DNA from: Rugalucina vietnamica
Lineage: Eukaryota > Mollusca > Bivalvia > Lucinida > Lucinidae
Direction of reading: 5' to 3'
Assembly: GCA_964017185.1 (NCBI GenBank)
Contig: OZ024874.1
Coordinates: 32,960,721-33,024,720 of the forward strand
DNA length: 64,000 nucleotides
In this document: one piece after another, positions 26,047 to 37,463 of the stretch
Numbering within the stretch: the first letter of the stretch is position 1
How the letters are laid out: each line of letters opens with the position of its first letter
Position numbers and translations under genes: made by a program
Notes under the pieces: generated by a model
Told to the model about the DNA's origin: nothing
Seen by the model: the letters and a program-made list of their open reading frames with translations, nothing else
Database searches by the model: none

Positions 26047-26187
26047 CATTCTTTTCCAAGTGCATTAACGTTTTCCAAGCCCTCGGGCAATAATGTGTTG
26101 CAGCCCTCACCGCTACGCGGTTCGGGCTGCAACACATTATTGCCCTTGGGCTTGGCAAACGTTAATGCACGGAAAAGAATGTTTTAT
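26047..26187. repeat. Long hairpin, ~62-bp arms
   Basis: The left arm (CATTCTTTTCCAAGTGCATT ... CAATAATGTGTTGCAGCCC) is the near-perfect inverse of the right arm (GGGCTGCAACACATTATTGC ... GCACGGAAAAGAATG). The short loop holds ACCGCTACGCGGTTC, itself a small hairpin. Related GGGCAATAATGG motifs occur just upstream at 25620-25730. Confidence 0.85.
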
Positions 26188-26442
26188 CCTCTTATTAAAG
26201 TTATCCTCTGACCGAACTGGCACCCTTGAGCATTTGTTCTAAGGGTTCAAATTACATCCTATAACCCAAACCCTTCAAATGGCAATATAATTATTTTCCC
26301 TTTGTAAATCCTGATTTTCGTCATTTTCATGAAAATGCAAATGAGATGATTTTCATTTAGGCCCATGGCATCAACAAATTTGTCAAATAGAATAATTGAT
26401 ACAATAACAAGGAGCCACAATGATAGTTTAGGCCTGAAATTA

Positions 26443-28897
26443 CAGTGGTGTTATGGCTAAAAACCCACTTTTGCACAGTTCTCGCTGATCACTTGTGATT
26501 TTTCGCGGCGAAACCACCGCAAAATTTCACCGGCCAAGGGAAAATTTAAACGTTTAAACACGGCGAAATACCTGTAAATGTTAACATAAAATTATTTATT
26601 TTTAATTTAATGACCACACTATGATTCATCTGTTCCATGTATAGATCGTTATTTACGTGCGGAAAGACGAAAATATTTATAGCGTAATGCGCCAGCTCGT
26701 TGAATCTAACTTTGTTGTTTTTTTGTTTGAATAGATGCTTTACGTCGTAATCAACAGCAATGGTCATGTCAGGACGCTGCCTCCATTTTATGGGACGTCA
26801 TGATATCTAACAAGTGTTTGAAATATAACGATCCCTCTAAGTCAATACTGTTTATATGTATGGATGGTTACTTGAAACCATTTTTCCTAGGCAGGCACAG
26901 ACCTGAGCGGTAAACCAGTAATCAGATGATCTGTCAATAGCGTATAAGTTTTGCCTGGAAGCACAAGCAGCCTATATATTTCTGAAGGTCCCAATGGGCA
27001 GGGGCCATCTAACTTTGTGCCTTGTGTTGTAGCACAAACATTGTCTAAATGGTAATGCTAATAGTTAGATTCCTTGCTTTCTTTTTTTGTAAATTTTCCT
27101 CAATTGCTTCACTTTATAGCGTTTAAGATGTGAACTACGATAACTTAATTTGAGCTCAACCATGTAAAACGACAAAACAAAAAGAGGCATATTGACATTT
27201 GGGCTTGCTGGTTACCACTCTGATCACCCTCTATGAATGCCAGCACAAGACTAATCGCAATCATATCGATTTATACATTATACTTGCCTTGTAGAAGTAC
27301 AACTAGCGAAGATCAGTTAGTTTAACAGTCAACAGTCCCATGGTGACAACACTTTCAGGTAATATATGTATACCGGTTTTGCTCAAGTACGAAACCCAAC
27401 GAATATAGGAATCGAACACAGGATATTTCGATTCCGGTCAATTCCTTTAATCCACCACTAGGCTTCTGCGCTCAACTTTGTTCTTATTAATCTAATGCGG
27501 CATGCGCTCATATTGCCACGGTGCGTACACGGCCCTTACTGTATATGTGTTTCAAGATAAACTGAAAACTTTATATACTGACGTCAGTACTTTGTTTTAA
27601 ACACAGTATCCTCCCTTTTCTAGTGTATTGTGCCATGTATACAATGAGATTTTGTCATTTGATATGCATGTACGTGTTCCAAGCCATCCGTACGTGTGGG
27701 TTTTGGAAGGAACAGAACACGCTGTTTAACTCAAAACGGTTAGCAAAAATCGACAGTTTCGACACAATTTTGTACCATGTATGTTGCTGTATTGCTCGTA
27801 TTCGACCGAATATCGTATGGACCCGGTGAAGGTCGTATGCGACCAAATGTCGTTTAGACTAAATTGATTTCAACGAAACGGAATCCACTTTACGTAATCG
27901 AAAATCATTGATGCTTTGAGCAGTGTCATTAGCCACAGGCGATTGAATGTCCAAAACAGAGTTGAAGCCGATTGCTTCATCATGTTGAATCCAAAGACTT
28001 GTATTAATATGTGGGTTGGGATCGCGGTGGCATAGTTGTAGTGCATCAGACTCCGAATCGAGAGGTCCTGAGTTCGATCCGCACTGGCGACACCGCGTTG
28101 TGTCCTTGAGCAAGGCACATTGACTACCCACAGTACTACTTAATACCCAGGAAACGGTAGCTCTGTCCAGACATGACTAAAAATTGGTGACTGGGACGTT
28201 CAGCCTCAATACAAACAAACAAATAAATCTGTGGGCAATCATACCATGAAAATTGATAATGTCGCTATGAGCTTTTTTCTGTTAATTAAGCTAGATAACA
28301 GGATTTGATATTATCGGGTAAGTCTGATTAATCTGAAAAAGAAGCATGAAAAAACACAAAGCCGATAATCAGGGTCTCAGAAACTTCAAACTAGTTAAGA
28401 CACGAATAAAATATGATAATTATACAAAATTGAAAAGAAAACAAAATATTTATACGACTTAAAAAGAAATACTAGATGCATACAAATTAAAATGAAATTT
28501 AAACAATAAAACTGTTGTGACTGTCGGGACTTAAACGATAATTATACAAAATTGTGACGCAAACAAAATATTGATACAACTAGAACTGAAATAAAAACAT
28601 CCAATTTAAAATTATATTTAAACAACAAAACAAAATTGTGACTGTCGTCTTTTTCGCCGCAAAACACCGCAAAACGACGGTCAATTGAATTTTATGCGTA
28701 ATGACAGGTATACTTTTTTCGCCGTGTTCCACCGCGAAATTTCGCCGCGAAATCTGGAATTTCGCGGCGGAATTTCGCGGCGAAATTCCGCGCTGACTTT
28801 TATTTTACACACAATTTTGCCGCGAAATTTTACAATTAGCCGTTAACAAATTAGCCGTTAAAACGGCTAATTTGGGTTTTTAGCCATAACACCACTG
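26443..28897. mobile_element. 2.46-kb TA-flanked TIR element, perfect 25-bp ends
   Basis: The first 25 bases (CAGTGGTGTTATGGCTAAAA and five more) are the exact inverse complement of the last 25, and TA lies on both sides. This fits a Tc1/mariner-type target site. Subterminal regions also pair loosely and are rich in TTTCGCGGCGAAA-like palindromes. No transposase is evident. A small minus-strand open frame at 26546-26767 (starts MTIAVDYDVKHLFKQKNNKV) is not recognised and could be captured sequence. A SINE is inserted at about 28018. Confidence 0.75.
28018..28229 (+). mobile_element. tRNA-derived SINE
   Basis: A tRNA-like head has an A box (GGTGGCATAGTTGTAGTGCA) and a B box (GAGTTCGATCC). The body contains CTTGAGCAAGGCACATTGAC and TGGTGACTGGGACGTTCAG, and the tail is CAAACAAACAAATAAA. 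TGTGGG on both sides may be a short target duplication. It lies inside the TA-flanked element. Confidence 0.75.
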
Positions 28898-30072
28898 TAG
28901 TTTTTATGGGATAATTGATTTTTACCTTTTTTTTCATTTTAATGTTTTAATGAAAATTCATGAATATGCAAGTAAGATAATTTCCATTACTTATCATAGG
29001 ATAAAAGGGATATGTCTAAGCTTAAGAATGAGACCAAGTTCAATGGTCTAGGATAAAAAACAATTGAGATATTTTCAATTTTCTATGTGTACCCCCATTA
29101 TTGACGCAAAAATTGAATATTTAGAGTAATTTAATAAAACATAGCGTCAAACGCAAACGCCTCAACTTCCAGATGGCAGAAAACAGGATTTGATAGCTCT
29201 TTCAATGTACTTTTAGAGAATAATAGTGTAGAAATTTCCCTTGGGGAAGAAAGGGGGATATGGGTAGCTAGAAGACTATTCCCTACCGTTTTTTGTGTTA
29301 AAATGACGTTTTTTTTAATTATGGGGTATCGTAAATAACGTGTCGTTTCACCATTAAAGCTACAAGCAATGCAAGTTCCCCCGATTTTTTACAAGTCTAC
29401 AAACATAGTCCTACATGAAAATCATAAGAGGATTTGTTCAGGCCAGATGGTACCGACCCCCAAAATTTACGGTATTGGCTCATGGACCACAATATACATG
29501 TATATTACCATAATATTCAAACATCATCTCCTCTGAAACCGCTTGGCCAATCAAAGCCAAATTTTATGTGAAGCATCAATCGGAAAGGGTAATCAATGTG
29601 TATATAAATAATCCAGGTCACATGACCAAGATGGCCACGATGCCCATATATGGTAAAAACCCTTCAAAAATCCTCTTCTCCAGAACAGGTGGATCGATTT
29701 CAAAGAAACTTGGCATGAAGCATCGATGGCTCAAGCACTACAATGTGTATATAAATCATGACCCTGTGATGACCTTGACTTATTTTACGGCAAGGTCAAC
29801 ATAGGTCGCCAATGCATTTGAATGGGGAAAACTTTTAAAATGTCATTTAAAGTCATTTAAAGTGAAAGTCTTGCAGGAGATGGGCAGTAGGACTGAATAT
29901 TAATGATTCTGAAAAAAAATTGGACCCCAGGGGCTCATATGCCCCCACCCCGGGGCAATATACATGTATATTACCATAATATTCAAACATCATCACCTCT
30001 GAAACCGCTTGGCCAATCAAAGCCAAATTGTATGTGAAGCATCAATCGGAAGGGGTAATCAATGTGTATATA

Positions 30073-31093
30073 CGAGGGGCGTTCGGAAAGTTCGAACAAT
30101 TGTCTCGTCAATCATATAATATTCATAGTAAAACAAAAAGAAACACACCTATTTAAACTTCACCTTATCCTCTATAAATGCTGTGAAAACCAAGATGATG
30201 CACTAAGGCATAGTAAAAATATGTTTATTACAAAAAGGTATGGTAAGGGTACCCGGAGCACGCCAAAGTAAAAACGACGTTGCGATAACGTCAAACATTG
30301 TTTTTATCAAGTAAGTGATCATCACACATTCTCAGCATAATCACCAACACTATCTACGCATTTCATCTGTCTGTCCATCCGTTTGTTATAAGTTTCCATA
30401 CGCCAGTTTCCGTATGTGGTTAAAAAGCATCCTGCGTCTACTTTGCAAATTTTCTTCGCTGAATCACCGAATTTGCGCAATTCTTAAATGGAATATGATT
30501 CCTCTGCCGGTTGGTCACTTCTAAAATCGTAATCAATTGATTTTATTCCACGCTTAAAACATGAGTGTCATTTGTACATAAATACTGGGATATATAAATC
30601 ATATTTTTGCAGCTTATTTGACCAGGCTAAATGTTTTTGTTAAAATTTTATGAAGCAAAAACTGAATTTCATAACCATTTGCAACGCAATGACACAGTTT
30701 GACGTCATATATTTTCCCTACAACATGCGAAATAAAAGACCATATCTTTTTTGTCGAACATCAAATTGATTTGAAATTTTCAGGAAATAATGTTATGTTG
30801 CCGAAATATTGCATGGTGGTCCCATGATTTGCTGACGTTCAACAAAAATCCAGAAATTAAGTTTATTTCTTCAAGACTTTGTTCATAAAAATGACATTTT
30901 TGGACTGCTCCGGGTACCGATGATGACGTTGCCACGACAACCTGTATTTTAGGCTTTCCTGGTCACCTTTCTTTATTTTTTTCCAGAATTAGTTAGGAAT
31001 AAGTGGAAGTTCATGCACACCAACTTTCTAGTACATAGATTAAATATTACGGGAGATATAACAAAATTACACGAACTTTCCGAACACCCTACG
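30073..31093 (-). mobile_element. Decayed mariner-like element
   Basis: The ends CGAGGGGCGTTCGGAAAGTT and the inverse AACTTTCCGAACACCCTACG are flanked by TA. Removing the element restores the family A phrase GTGTATATAAATAATCC. On the minus strand, 30414-30322 reads YGNWRMETYNKRMDRQMKCV then DSVGDYAENV and stop. This resembles the C-terminal tail of mariner transposases (basic stretch, Cys, GDY-E). The rest of the transposase is not readable, so this is a dead or deletion-derived copy. Confidence 0.7.
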
Positions 31094-33481
31094 TAAATAA
31101 TCCAGGTCACATGACCAAGATGGCCTCGATGCCCATATATGGTAAAAACCCTTCAAAAATCTTCTCCAGAACAGGTGGATCGATTTCAAAGAAACTTGGC
31201 ATGAAGCATCGATGGCTGAAGTACTACAATGTGCATATAAATCATGACCCTGTGATGACCTTGACCTTTTTTTACGGCAAGGTCAACATAGGTCGCCAAT
31301 GCATTTGAATAGGGAAAACTTTTAAAATGTCATTTAAAGTAAAAGTCTTGCAGGAAATAGGCAGTAGGACTGAATATTAGTGATTCTGAAAAAAATTGGA
31401 CCCCAGGGGCTCATCTGCCCCCACCTCGGGGCAATATACATGTATATTACCATAATATTCAAACATCTTCTCCTCTGAAACCGCTTGGCGAATCAAAGCC
31501 AAATTGTATGTGAAGCATCTATGGAATGGGGGAATTAATGTATATATAAATTATCTAGTTCACATAACCAAGATGGCCGCGATGCCCATATATGGTAAAA
31601 ACCCTTCAAAAATCTTCTTCTCCAGAACAGGTGGATCGATTTCAAAGAAACTTGGCATGAAGCATCGATGGCTGAAGTACTACAATGTATATATAAATCA
31701 TGACCCTGTGGTGACCTTGACCTATTTTACGACAAGGTCAACATAGGTCGCCAATGGATTGGAATGGGGAAAACTTTTAAAAAGTCATTTGAGGTGAAAA
31801 TCTTGCAGGAAATGGGTAGTAGGACTAAATATTAATGATTCTGAAAAAAAAATGGACCTAAGGGCTCATATGTCCACACCCCGGGGCAATATACATGTAT
31901 ATTACCATAATATTCAAACATCTTCTCCTCTAAAACCACTTGGCCAATTGAAGCCAAATTTTATGTGAAGCATCTATAGGATGGGGGAACCAATGTGTAT
32001 ATTAATAATCTATCTAAGTCACATGACCAAGATGGCCACCATGCCCATATATGGTAAAAACCCTTCAAATATCTTCTTCTCTGAAACCAATAGATTGATT
32101 TTAATGAAACTTGGCGTGAAGCATCCATGGACAGAATATTGATTAGTCTGAAAAAAAGAGAACGGCCCAAGGGCTTCATCTGCCCCTGCACTGGGGGTAA
32201 ATACCATAATATTCAAACATGTTTATTGGTATATGCAGCAGACTCAGTTGAGCGTTTACAGGACCATTGGTCCTCTGGTTTCCATAATAATGAAACATCT
32301 TCTCCCCTGAAACCGCTTGGCCAATCAAAGCCAAACTTCATATGGAGCATCCTTGGGAAGGGGGAAAGAAAGTTTATATAAATGGTCAAGGTCACATGAC
32401 CAAGATGGCTGCCATGGCTATAAATAGAAAAAAACTTAAAAAATCTTCTGCTCCAGAACCAGAAGGCCAATGATTTTGAAACTTGGTGTGAAGCATCAGT
32501 GACTGGAGCTCTACAAAGTTTATATAAATCATGACCCTGGGATGACCTTGACCTATTTAACGGCAAGGTCAACATAGGCCGCTCATGCATTTGAATGGGG
32601 AAAAGTGTTAAAATTTCATTTGTTGGGAAAAACTTGCAGGAAATGGGCAAATGGACTTAAGATTGATGATTCTGAAAAAATTTGGACCCCAGGGGTCTGT
32701 CTGCCCCCACCCCGGGGCAATATACATGTATATTACAGTGATATTCAAAGATCTTCTTCTCTGAAACCGCTTGGCCAATCAAAGCCAAACTTTATGTGGA
32801 GCATTCTTAGGAAGAGTGAATGAAAGTTTGTATAACTGGTCAAGGTCACATGACCAAGATGGCCACCATGGCTATAAATAGCAAAAACCTTTAAAAATCT
32901 TCTCCAGAACCAGAAGGCCTATGATTTTGAAACTTGGCATGAAGCATCAACAAAGTTTGTATAAATCATGACCCTGGGATGACCTTGACCTTTTTACGGC
33001 AAGGTCAATTTAGGTTTGCCCACACATTTGAATGGGGAAAATTGTTACAATGTCATTTGAAGGGCAAAACTTGCAGTAATTGGCAAATCGACTGAATCTT
33101 TATGATTTAAAAAAGAAATTGACTCCAGAGTTTGCACTGACCCTGCCCTGGGGTTATCTACATGTATATTACCATTCTAGTCAAACAAGTTTATTGGTAT
33201 ATATCTCAGGTCTCAGGTGAACATTTACAGGACCATTGGTCCTCTGTTTTTATTTGGCTAACCAATAATAGTATTTCCTTTTCTTTATCGACCAGTTTGA
33301 TTAATCGTGCTAGACCTTACACCTTGTACACTTTTTAACAAGAGAGCTTTTCGGATATAGGATGAAGCTTATTTTATGGCTTACAGTATGGCGATGTTAG
33401 GTCCAGTTAAATCCCTAACAAAAGATATAAGGTTGTATACTGCTTACTTGTATAACTACAGCTATATTTATAATTTTTCAG

Positions 33482-33573
33482 CTTGAGGAGACGGTTTACA
33501 GTATGGTTATGCGATATGGGTTACGGCTGATCAAACTAAGGGTGCTTAATGCAGAACTGAAGTTTATCATCAG
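33482..33573 (+). CDS. ACACA: ACC exon 1 of window (end of central region)
   Basis: This 92-nt exon reads LEETVYSMVMRYGLRLIKLR and continues VLNAELKFII, matching the animal ACC segment with MVMRYGSRLWKLRVLQAEL just before the carboxyltransferase domain. It is preceded by a pyrimidine-rich tract ending TTTTTCAG and followed by GTAAGC. It ends two bases into a codon (AG), completed to Arg by the first base of the next exon. The well-conserved Trp of SRLWKLR is Ile here. The preceding ACC exon was not found anywhere to the left, so the upstream intron is either over 33 kb or hides a short exon I missed. Confidence 0.93.
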
Positions 33574-33796
33574 GTAAGCTTTTATCTAGTAAGGCTGAAT
33601 GAAAAGGGGGATACGAAGACATACTGTTAATCTGAACCATTGCTTGTGGATAGTGTGCAATGCAGTTGCACTTTATGGCGATTTGTTCCTCAGTATCTCA
33701 AATTAGTTGATTTTTTATGCTTTCTCAATATTTATTGCATCTATGTAGTATAACATATTGTTGATGCTCTTTTTCTGTTATTCCCAAAATCTGACA

Positions 33797-33960
33797 GCCA
33801 CCGTGGCCAGGTGGGGCACATGTGGAATAAATCAAGCTCTGCCTATAGATGTGTCAGGTGGTTTTTCTCTGTGTACTCTCATTTCAGCCCCACCTAATTT
33901 GAGAGAAGTGATCTTGAAAGGGTCATAAAATTGAATAAAAAAAAACTCTAAAAAAACAGG
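33797..33960 (+). mobile_element. 5'-truncated SINE fragment
   Basis: It shares GTGTCAGGTGGTTTTTCTC, the CCCCACCTA stretch and GAAAGGGTCATAAAATTGAA plus an A tail with the SINE at 34924, but is diverged and lacks a clear tRNA head. It lies in the intron between ACC exons 1 and 2. Confidence 0.6.
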
Positions 33961-34082
33961 AGACAAAATTTTCTTAAATTATTCTAGCCATTTATATAGA
34001 CTTTGTTGTTGACAAAGAGTGTTAGAAAGATGGAAATAGAAATGTCTTGGATATGATTTTGTATGTTACTGTATTGTTACAG

Positions 34083-34188
34083 AGTTGGTGGTCAGAGTTT
34101 CCCTATCCGACTGTACCTGACCAATGAGAGTGGCTACTACCTTGATATACAGCTGTACAGAGAAGTCACAGACCACAGGACTGGACAG
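34083..34188 (+). CDS. ACACA: ACC exon 2 of window
   Basis: This 106-nt exon encodes, after completing the split Arg codon, [20 protein letters not shown] then [25 protein letters not shown] is a hallmark of animal ACC at the join between the central region and the CT domain. The acceptor is GTTACAG at 34082. A second AG two bases further would break the frame, which fixes the start at 34083. The donor is CAG|GTACTA and the exon ends in phase 0. The 509-bp intron before it contains a 5'-truncated SINE-like sequence. Confidence 0.95.
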
Positions 34189-34527
34189 GTACTACACTGC
34201 TACATCATGTAGGAATGGAATCTCACTGGTGTTCTCCTGAATTTATCAATATATATACTTTCAAGGCATCTCTTGTAATGATTATAAGTAGCGATTTTAT
34301 GCACCATGAATAGAGTAAAATATGCCTCCCCCCTCCCCCACACCCTCCTGAAAAAAGAAGGAAAAAAGACCATTTTATATATCTCGATTTCCCATTCAGT
34401 ATCAAAATATGCAGTCATACTAAACTTAAAATTGAAGATCCCTATCATGGTACAGCTTCATTCTACTTAATTTGTGCCAAAATCTGTTTGTGAAAATACT
34501 TTGTGTAACATTGGTGTTTCATTTCAG

Positions 34528-34683
34528 ATAATTCTGCAAGCTTATGGGTCTAAGAAGGGTCCACTGGATGGTTTGCTAGTGTCTACCCCATACCCCACCA
34601 AGGACTTGCTGCAGTTGAAGAGGTTCCAGGCACTGTCTAATGGCACCACATATGTCTATGATTTCCCAGAAATGTTCAAACAG
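34528..34683 (+). CDS. ACACA: ACC exon 3 of window (CT domain entry)
   Basis: This 156-nt, phase 0-0 exon of 52 codons includes [20 protein letters not shown], the conserved [20 protein letters not shown] and YDFPEMFKQ. It matches the ACC stretch with QAYGDKQGPLHG and KDLLQSKRFQAQSLGTTY, near the start of the CT N-subdomain. The acceptor is TTTCATTTCAG and the donor CAG|GTTGGA, slightly weaker than consensus at the third intron base. No internal stop or frameshift is present. The next intron (34684-37463) carries a SINE with clear target duplications and a large foldback region. Confidence 0.95.
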
Positions 34684-34915
34684 GTTGGATACTGAGCTTT
34701 CTAAAATTTTAGAAAATTCTTACATCATGAACAGCAATGTGGGATGGAGCTCGATAATACTTATTTGTGAACATCAAATCAAAATAAGAATGATTAAATG
34801 TTATCATAGTACGAAATTTTACAACCTGCAAAATTCATATTACTTTCATCTTCTAAATTCAAAGTTGTAATGTATCTGGTCCAAGAGGGTAGAAAAGTTT
34901 TGATCTAAACTATTT

Positions 34916-35189
34916 TTGTTTGGAGCGGACCTGTTAGAGAGCGGTTAAGAGCGCTGTTTCTTAATCACTCGATCATCTCACCGCTGTGTCTGATGTGGGT
35001 TCAAGCCCCACTTTGGCCACATGTGAGACAAGCCAAGTTCGGCTTGCGGGTGTGCCAGGTGGTTTTTCTCGGGGATCTTCCTGTTTTCCCCCACCTACTG
35101 ATTGGCCCATCTCACATGAGCTGAAATAATCTAGAAAGGGACGTAAAACTGAATTTCAAAAAAAAATAAAATAAAAAAAAATTGTTTGG
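34916..35189 (+). mobile_element. tRNA-derived SINE with 8-bp target duplication
   Basis: TTGTTTGG flanks the 258-bp element on both sides (34916-34923 and 35182-35189). The head has an A box (GTTAGAGAGCGGTTAAGAGC) and a B box (GGGTTCAAGCCCC). The body includes TGTGCCAGGTGGTTTTTCTC and ends GGGACGTAAAACTGAATTTC plus an A-rich tail. It lies in the intron after ACC exon 3. Confidence 0.85.
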
Positions 35190-35424
35190 TAGTAGAATTG
35201 CATTTCCAGCACAACCACAAAAGACAGCTGGAGACTAGAAAGTTGGGTTTTAGAAATGAGAAAGTGCTCTCTGTGTAGCAAAAAGCTAAGACACTGACTG
35301 ACCAGCTGCACACAAGTTTAGCAGTTGTGGCTGACATGTTGGTTTGAAAAGGAAGACAAAACATGCCAGTAGATTGCAGTCATACACTAGAAAAAAGTTG
35401 ATAAAGTTTTAAAAAGGTCGGTTT

Positions 35425-37370
35425 TAAAGGCCTAGGGAATTTAAGGCCTGATTTCGGCCTCATGTGTTGATAAAAAACTGAATTTTAGAATTTTGAGGAG
35501 AAACGTATTGCAAATAGCAGGTATAGGTCCATGCTTATATACTCTAGCACAACTATCACATTCAAATTACATATGTTGCCATGGCAACACTCTGAAAAGC
35601 ATAGAAATATCACTTTTTGCAATTTTTGGTCTATTTTTCACCATTCAACATCATTTTCAATTATCGGCCCATGGGACGAACAATTTCTTATTGTGAAATA
35701 ATTATGAAGTAGAACGGGTGAGGGTATTAGTGAACCATAGGCAGTTAGTGAACCATGGCTGTATTGCATAGTTTTTGCGCTGTATCGCTTATAAATAAGA
35801 GCTAAATATGAGCGGTAACCCGTATTCTCAATTATCTCAGATGCACAGCTCTCGCAGTCATGATGCAAGACCAACAATTATAGTATCTGCTTGGAAGCCT
35901 CCAAATTTGTCCGTTCTTAGATAACCATTTAAAAAGCAGATTTTTGGCCGTTTGGGTTCACACCCAAAAATGTGCACATTTTTAAAAGCAATTGATAAAA
36001 ACCGGTATACAAATGAAGTTGGCAACTGATTCTCATCACAAGTAAAATCTAGCTGTGCTCATTTAGGTCGTATATGGGGTTCACTAATACCCGACAGAAA
36101 TTTTTGTCGGAGGGTATTAGTGAACCATGGAAGCTTGTGACCACAAATATTCCATTTTCATAGTTCTAATCATTTTAATAACAACGAACATGTCATTCTC
36201 AGTGTTTTTGAATATTTGCATGTGGTTAAAGATGAAATTGACAATAAAACTTCACAAAGTTCGAAATAATTTGCTGGGAATACAAAAAAGGAACCTTACT
36301 CGGCTGCGAGATGAACTAATTGAGCTGAATAAACATGGAAAATACATAACATTTTTGAATTACAAAGATGTTTTGTGACATGTTATGTATATGGATGGCA
36401 TTAATAGTGTTATTCACGTCAAACACGGTTAACTTATGGATCATGTTCTCGTTTTGGGTCTCAAGGCTTATAAAATCTGTATTTTTAAAACTTCCTGTCC
36501 GTTCAATAGTTTCTGGTATTTTTGGATGCAACTGTTTTGAGAAGTATGTATTATTTACATTTTATTGTTAGAATTGTATTAAATTACACAGGAATGACTG
36601 GATATCACACGATTCTAGCAATATATAACAATATGTTAATGTTTTAGTGAAAAAAATAATGACGCTGGCCATCAAAATTTTCACCGTTGGTGTTGTAATG
36701 ACGAGAAGTGCAATTACAGAACATTTTGCTCTCTAGAATTGCTTGTAATTAATTATTAACATGTAAATGCTACTAGTTATACGCTTGCAAAAGGCTTTTA
36801 AAACATTTTTTTAAGATACTAGGGGGTTCACTTTTACCCTCCATTACTGTCCACTAATACCCGATGGGTTCACTAACTGCCTTCGTGAAGTGTTGTTCTT
36901 TCATGCACCAAACATGCTATATAATATTAAGTAGAATGCATCTGTCCACTTTCTGCCGACGCTCAGATGCCATTCTTTTGATTTGTCTAATAGCCGGAGT
37001 GAAATACCAACATAAAGACACTCTATGCAATTTTCGGCTTAATGGTTCACTAATACCCGAACCCGCTCTATCATCCAGAGATATTGTATGCTTAGTATAA
37101 TTTTGTTCGGAGTGTGGGCTGGCACTTAGAAATTAAAAAATGTGTTCAGAAATGGTCAAAAATAGACCAAAAAGTGCAAAATGCGCTCTATCTATGGTAC
37201 TTCTGGGCGTTGCCATGACAACGCTTGTAGGATAAATGAAATACTTGTTCTTGCTTTTAATAGAGGAGACATATGGCTGTTTTAAGGAATATTTTTCTCA
37301 CCTAAATTCCAAAATTTATCTTTTAGCAAAATCTGAGGCCAAAATCAGGTGTTAAATGCCCTAGTCCTTT
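35425..37370. mobile_element. Foldback element with ~230-bp inverted ends
   Basis: The left arm (TTAAAGGCCTAGGGAATTTA ... GTTGCCATGGCAAC ... GGTCTATTTTTCACC) matches the inverse of the right arm (GGTCAAAAATAGACC ... CGTTGCCATGACAACG ... CCCTAGTCCTTTA) over about 230 bp with mismatches. It fills most of the intron between ACC exons 3 and 4. A second TIR element lies between the arms. No transposase is seen. Confidence 0.65.
35711..37069. mobile_element. Nested TIR element with repeated GGGTATTAGTGAACC motif
   Basis: The first 28 bases and the inverse of the last 28 agree at 25 positions (core GGGTATTAGTGAACCAT). The motif recurs inside, including a hairpin at about 36077-36130 where it appears in both orientations, and variants at about 36820-36890. 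A short open frame at 36127-36378 starts with a hydrophobic stretch (IFIVLIILITTNMSFSVFL). It has no recognised relative and may not be coding. Confidence 0.6.
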
Positions 37371-37463
37371 ACTATCTGCAATAGTATGCTACTCCAAAAC
37401 AATTATTGTTGAAAAGATGCACTGTGTTGATGTTGACTTTTGATAACCTTGTATTATTCGTAG

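Larger units (their letters stand above)
21914..29489. mobile_element. 7.58-kb TIR element with 3-bp target duplication
   Basis: The ends are TGGTCCATGAGC and GCTCATGGACCA. The similarity continues inward for about 50-60 bp (GTCGGTACCA and CCTGAACA are shared in inverted order). The flanks show CAA on both sides, and the broken family A unit is restored exactly if the element is removed. Inside are a 188-bp satellite, an AAAT tract, a long hairpin and a nested TA-flanked element. No transposase was recognised, so it is probably non-autonomous; the superfamily is left open. Confidence 0.75.
21857..33247 (+). mobile_element. HINE-like element, family A, with three levels of insertion
   Basis: Family A sequence at 21857-21913 stops inside ACCCCGGGGCAA and resumes at 29490 with CAATATACATG, the exact continuation seen in uninterrupted units. 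About eight ~450-bp units follow. An apparent 3' end occurs at about 32265 (AGGACCATTGGTCCT hairpin, CTGG) and a second at 33229-33247. The left end is truncated at about 21857. Insertions are the 7576-bp TIR element (21914-29489) and a mariner-like element (30073-31093). Confidence 0.65.
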
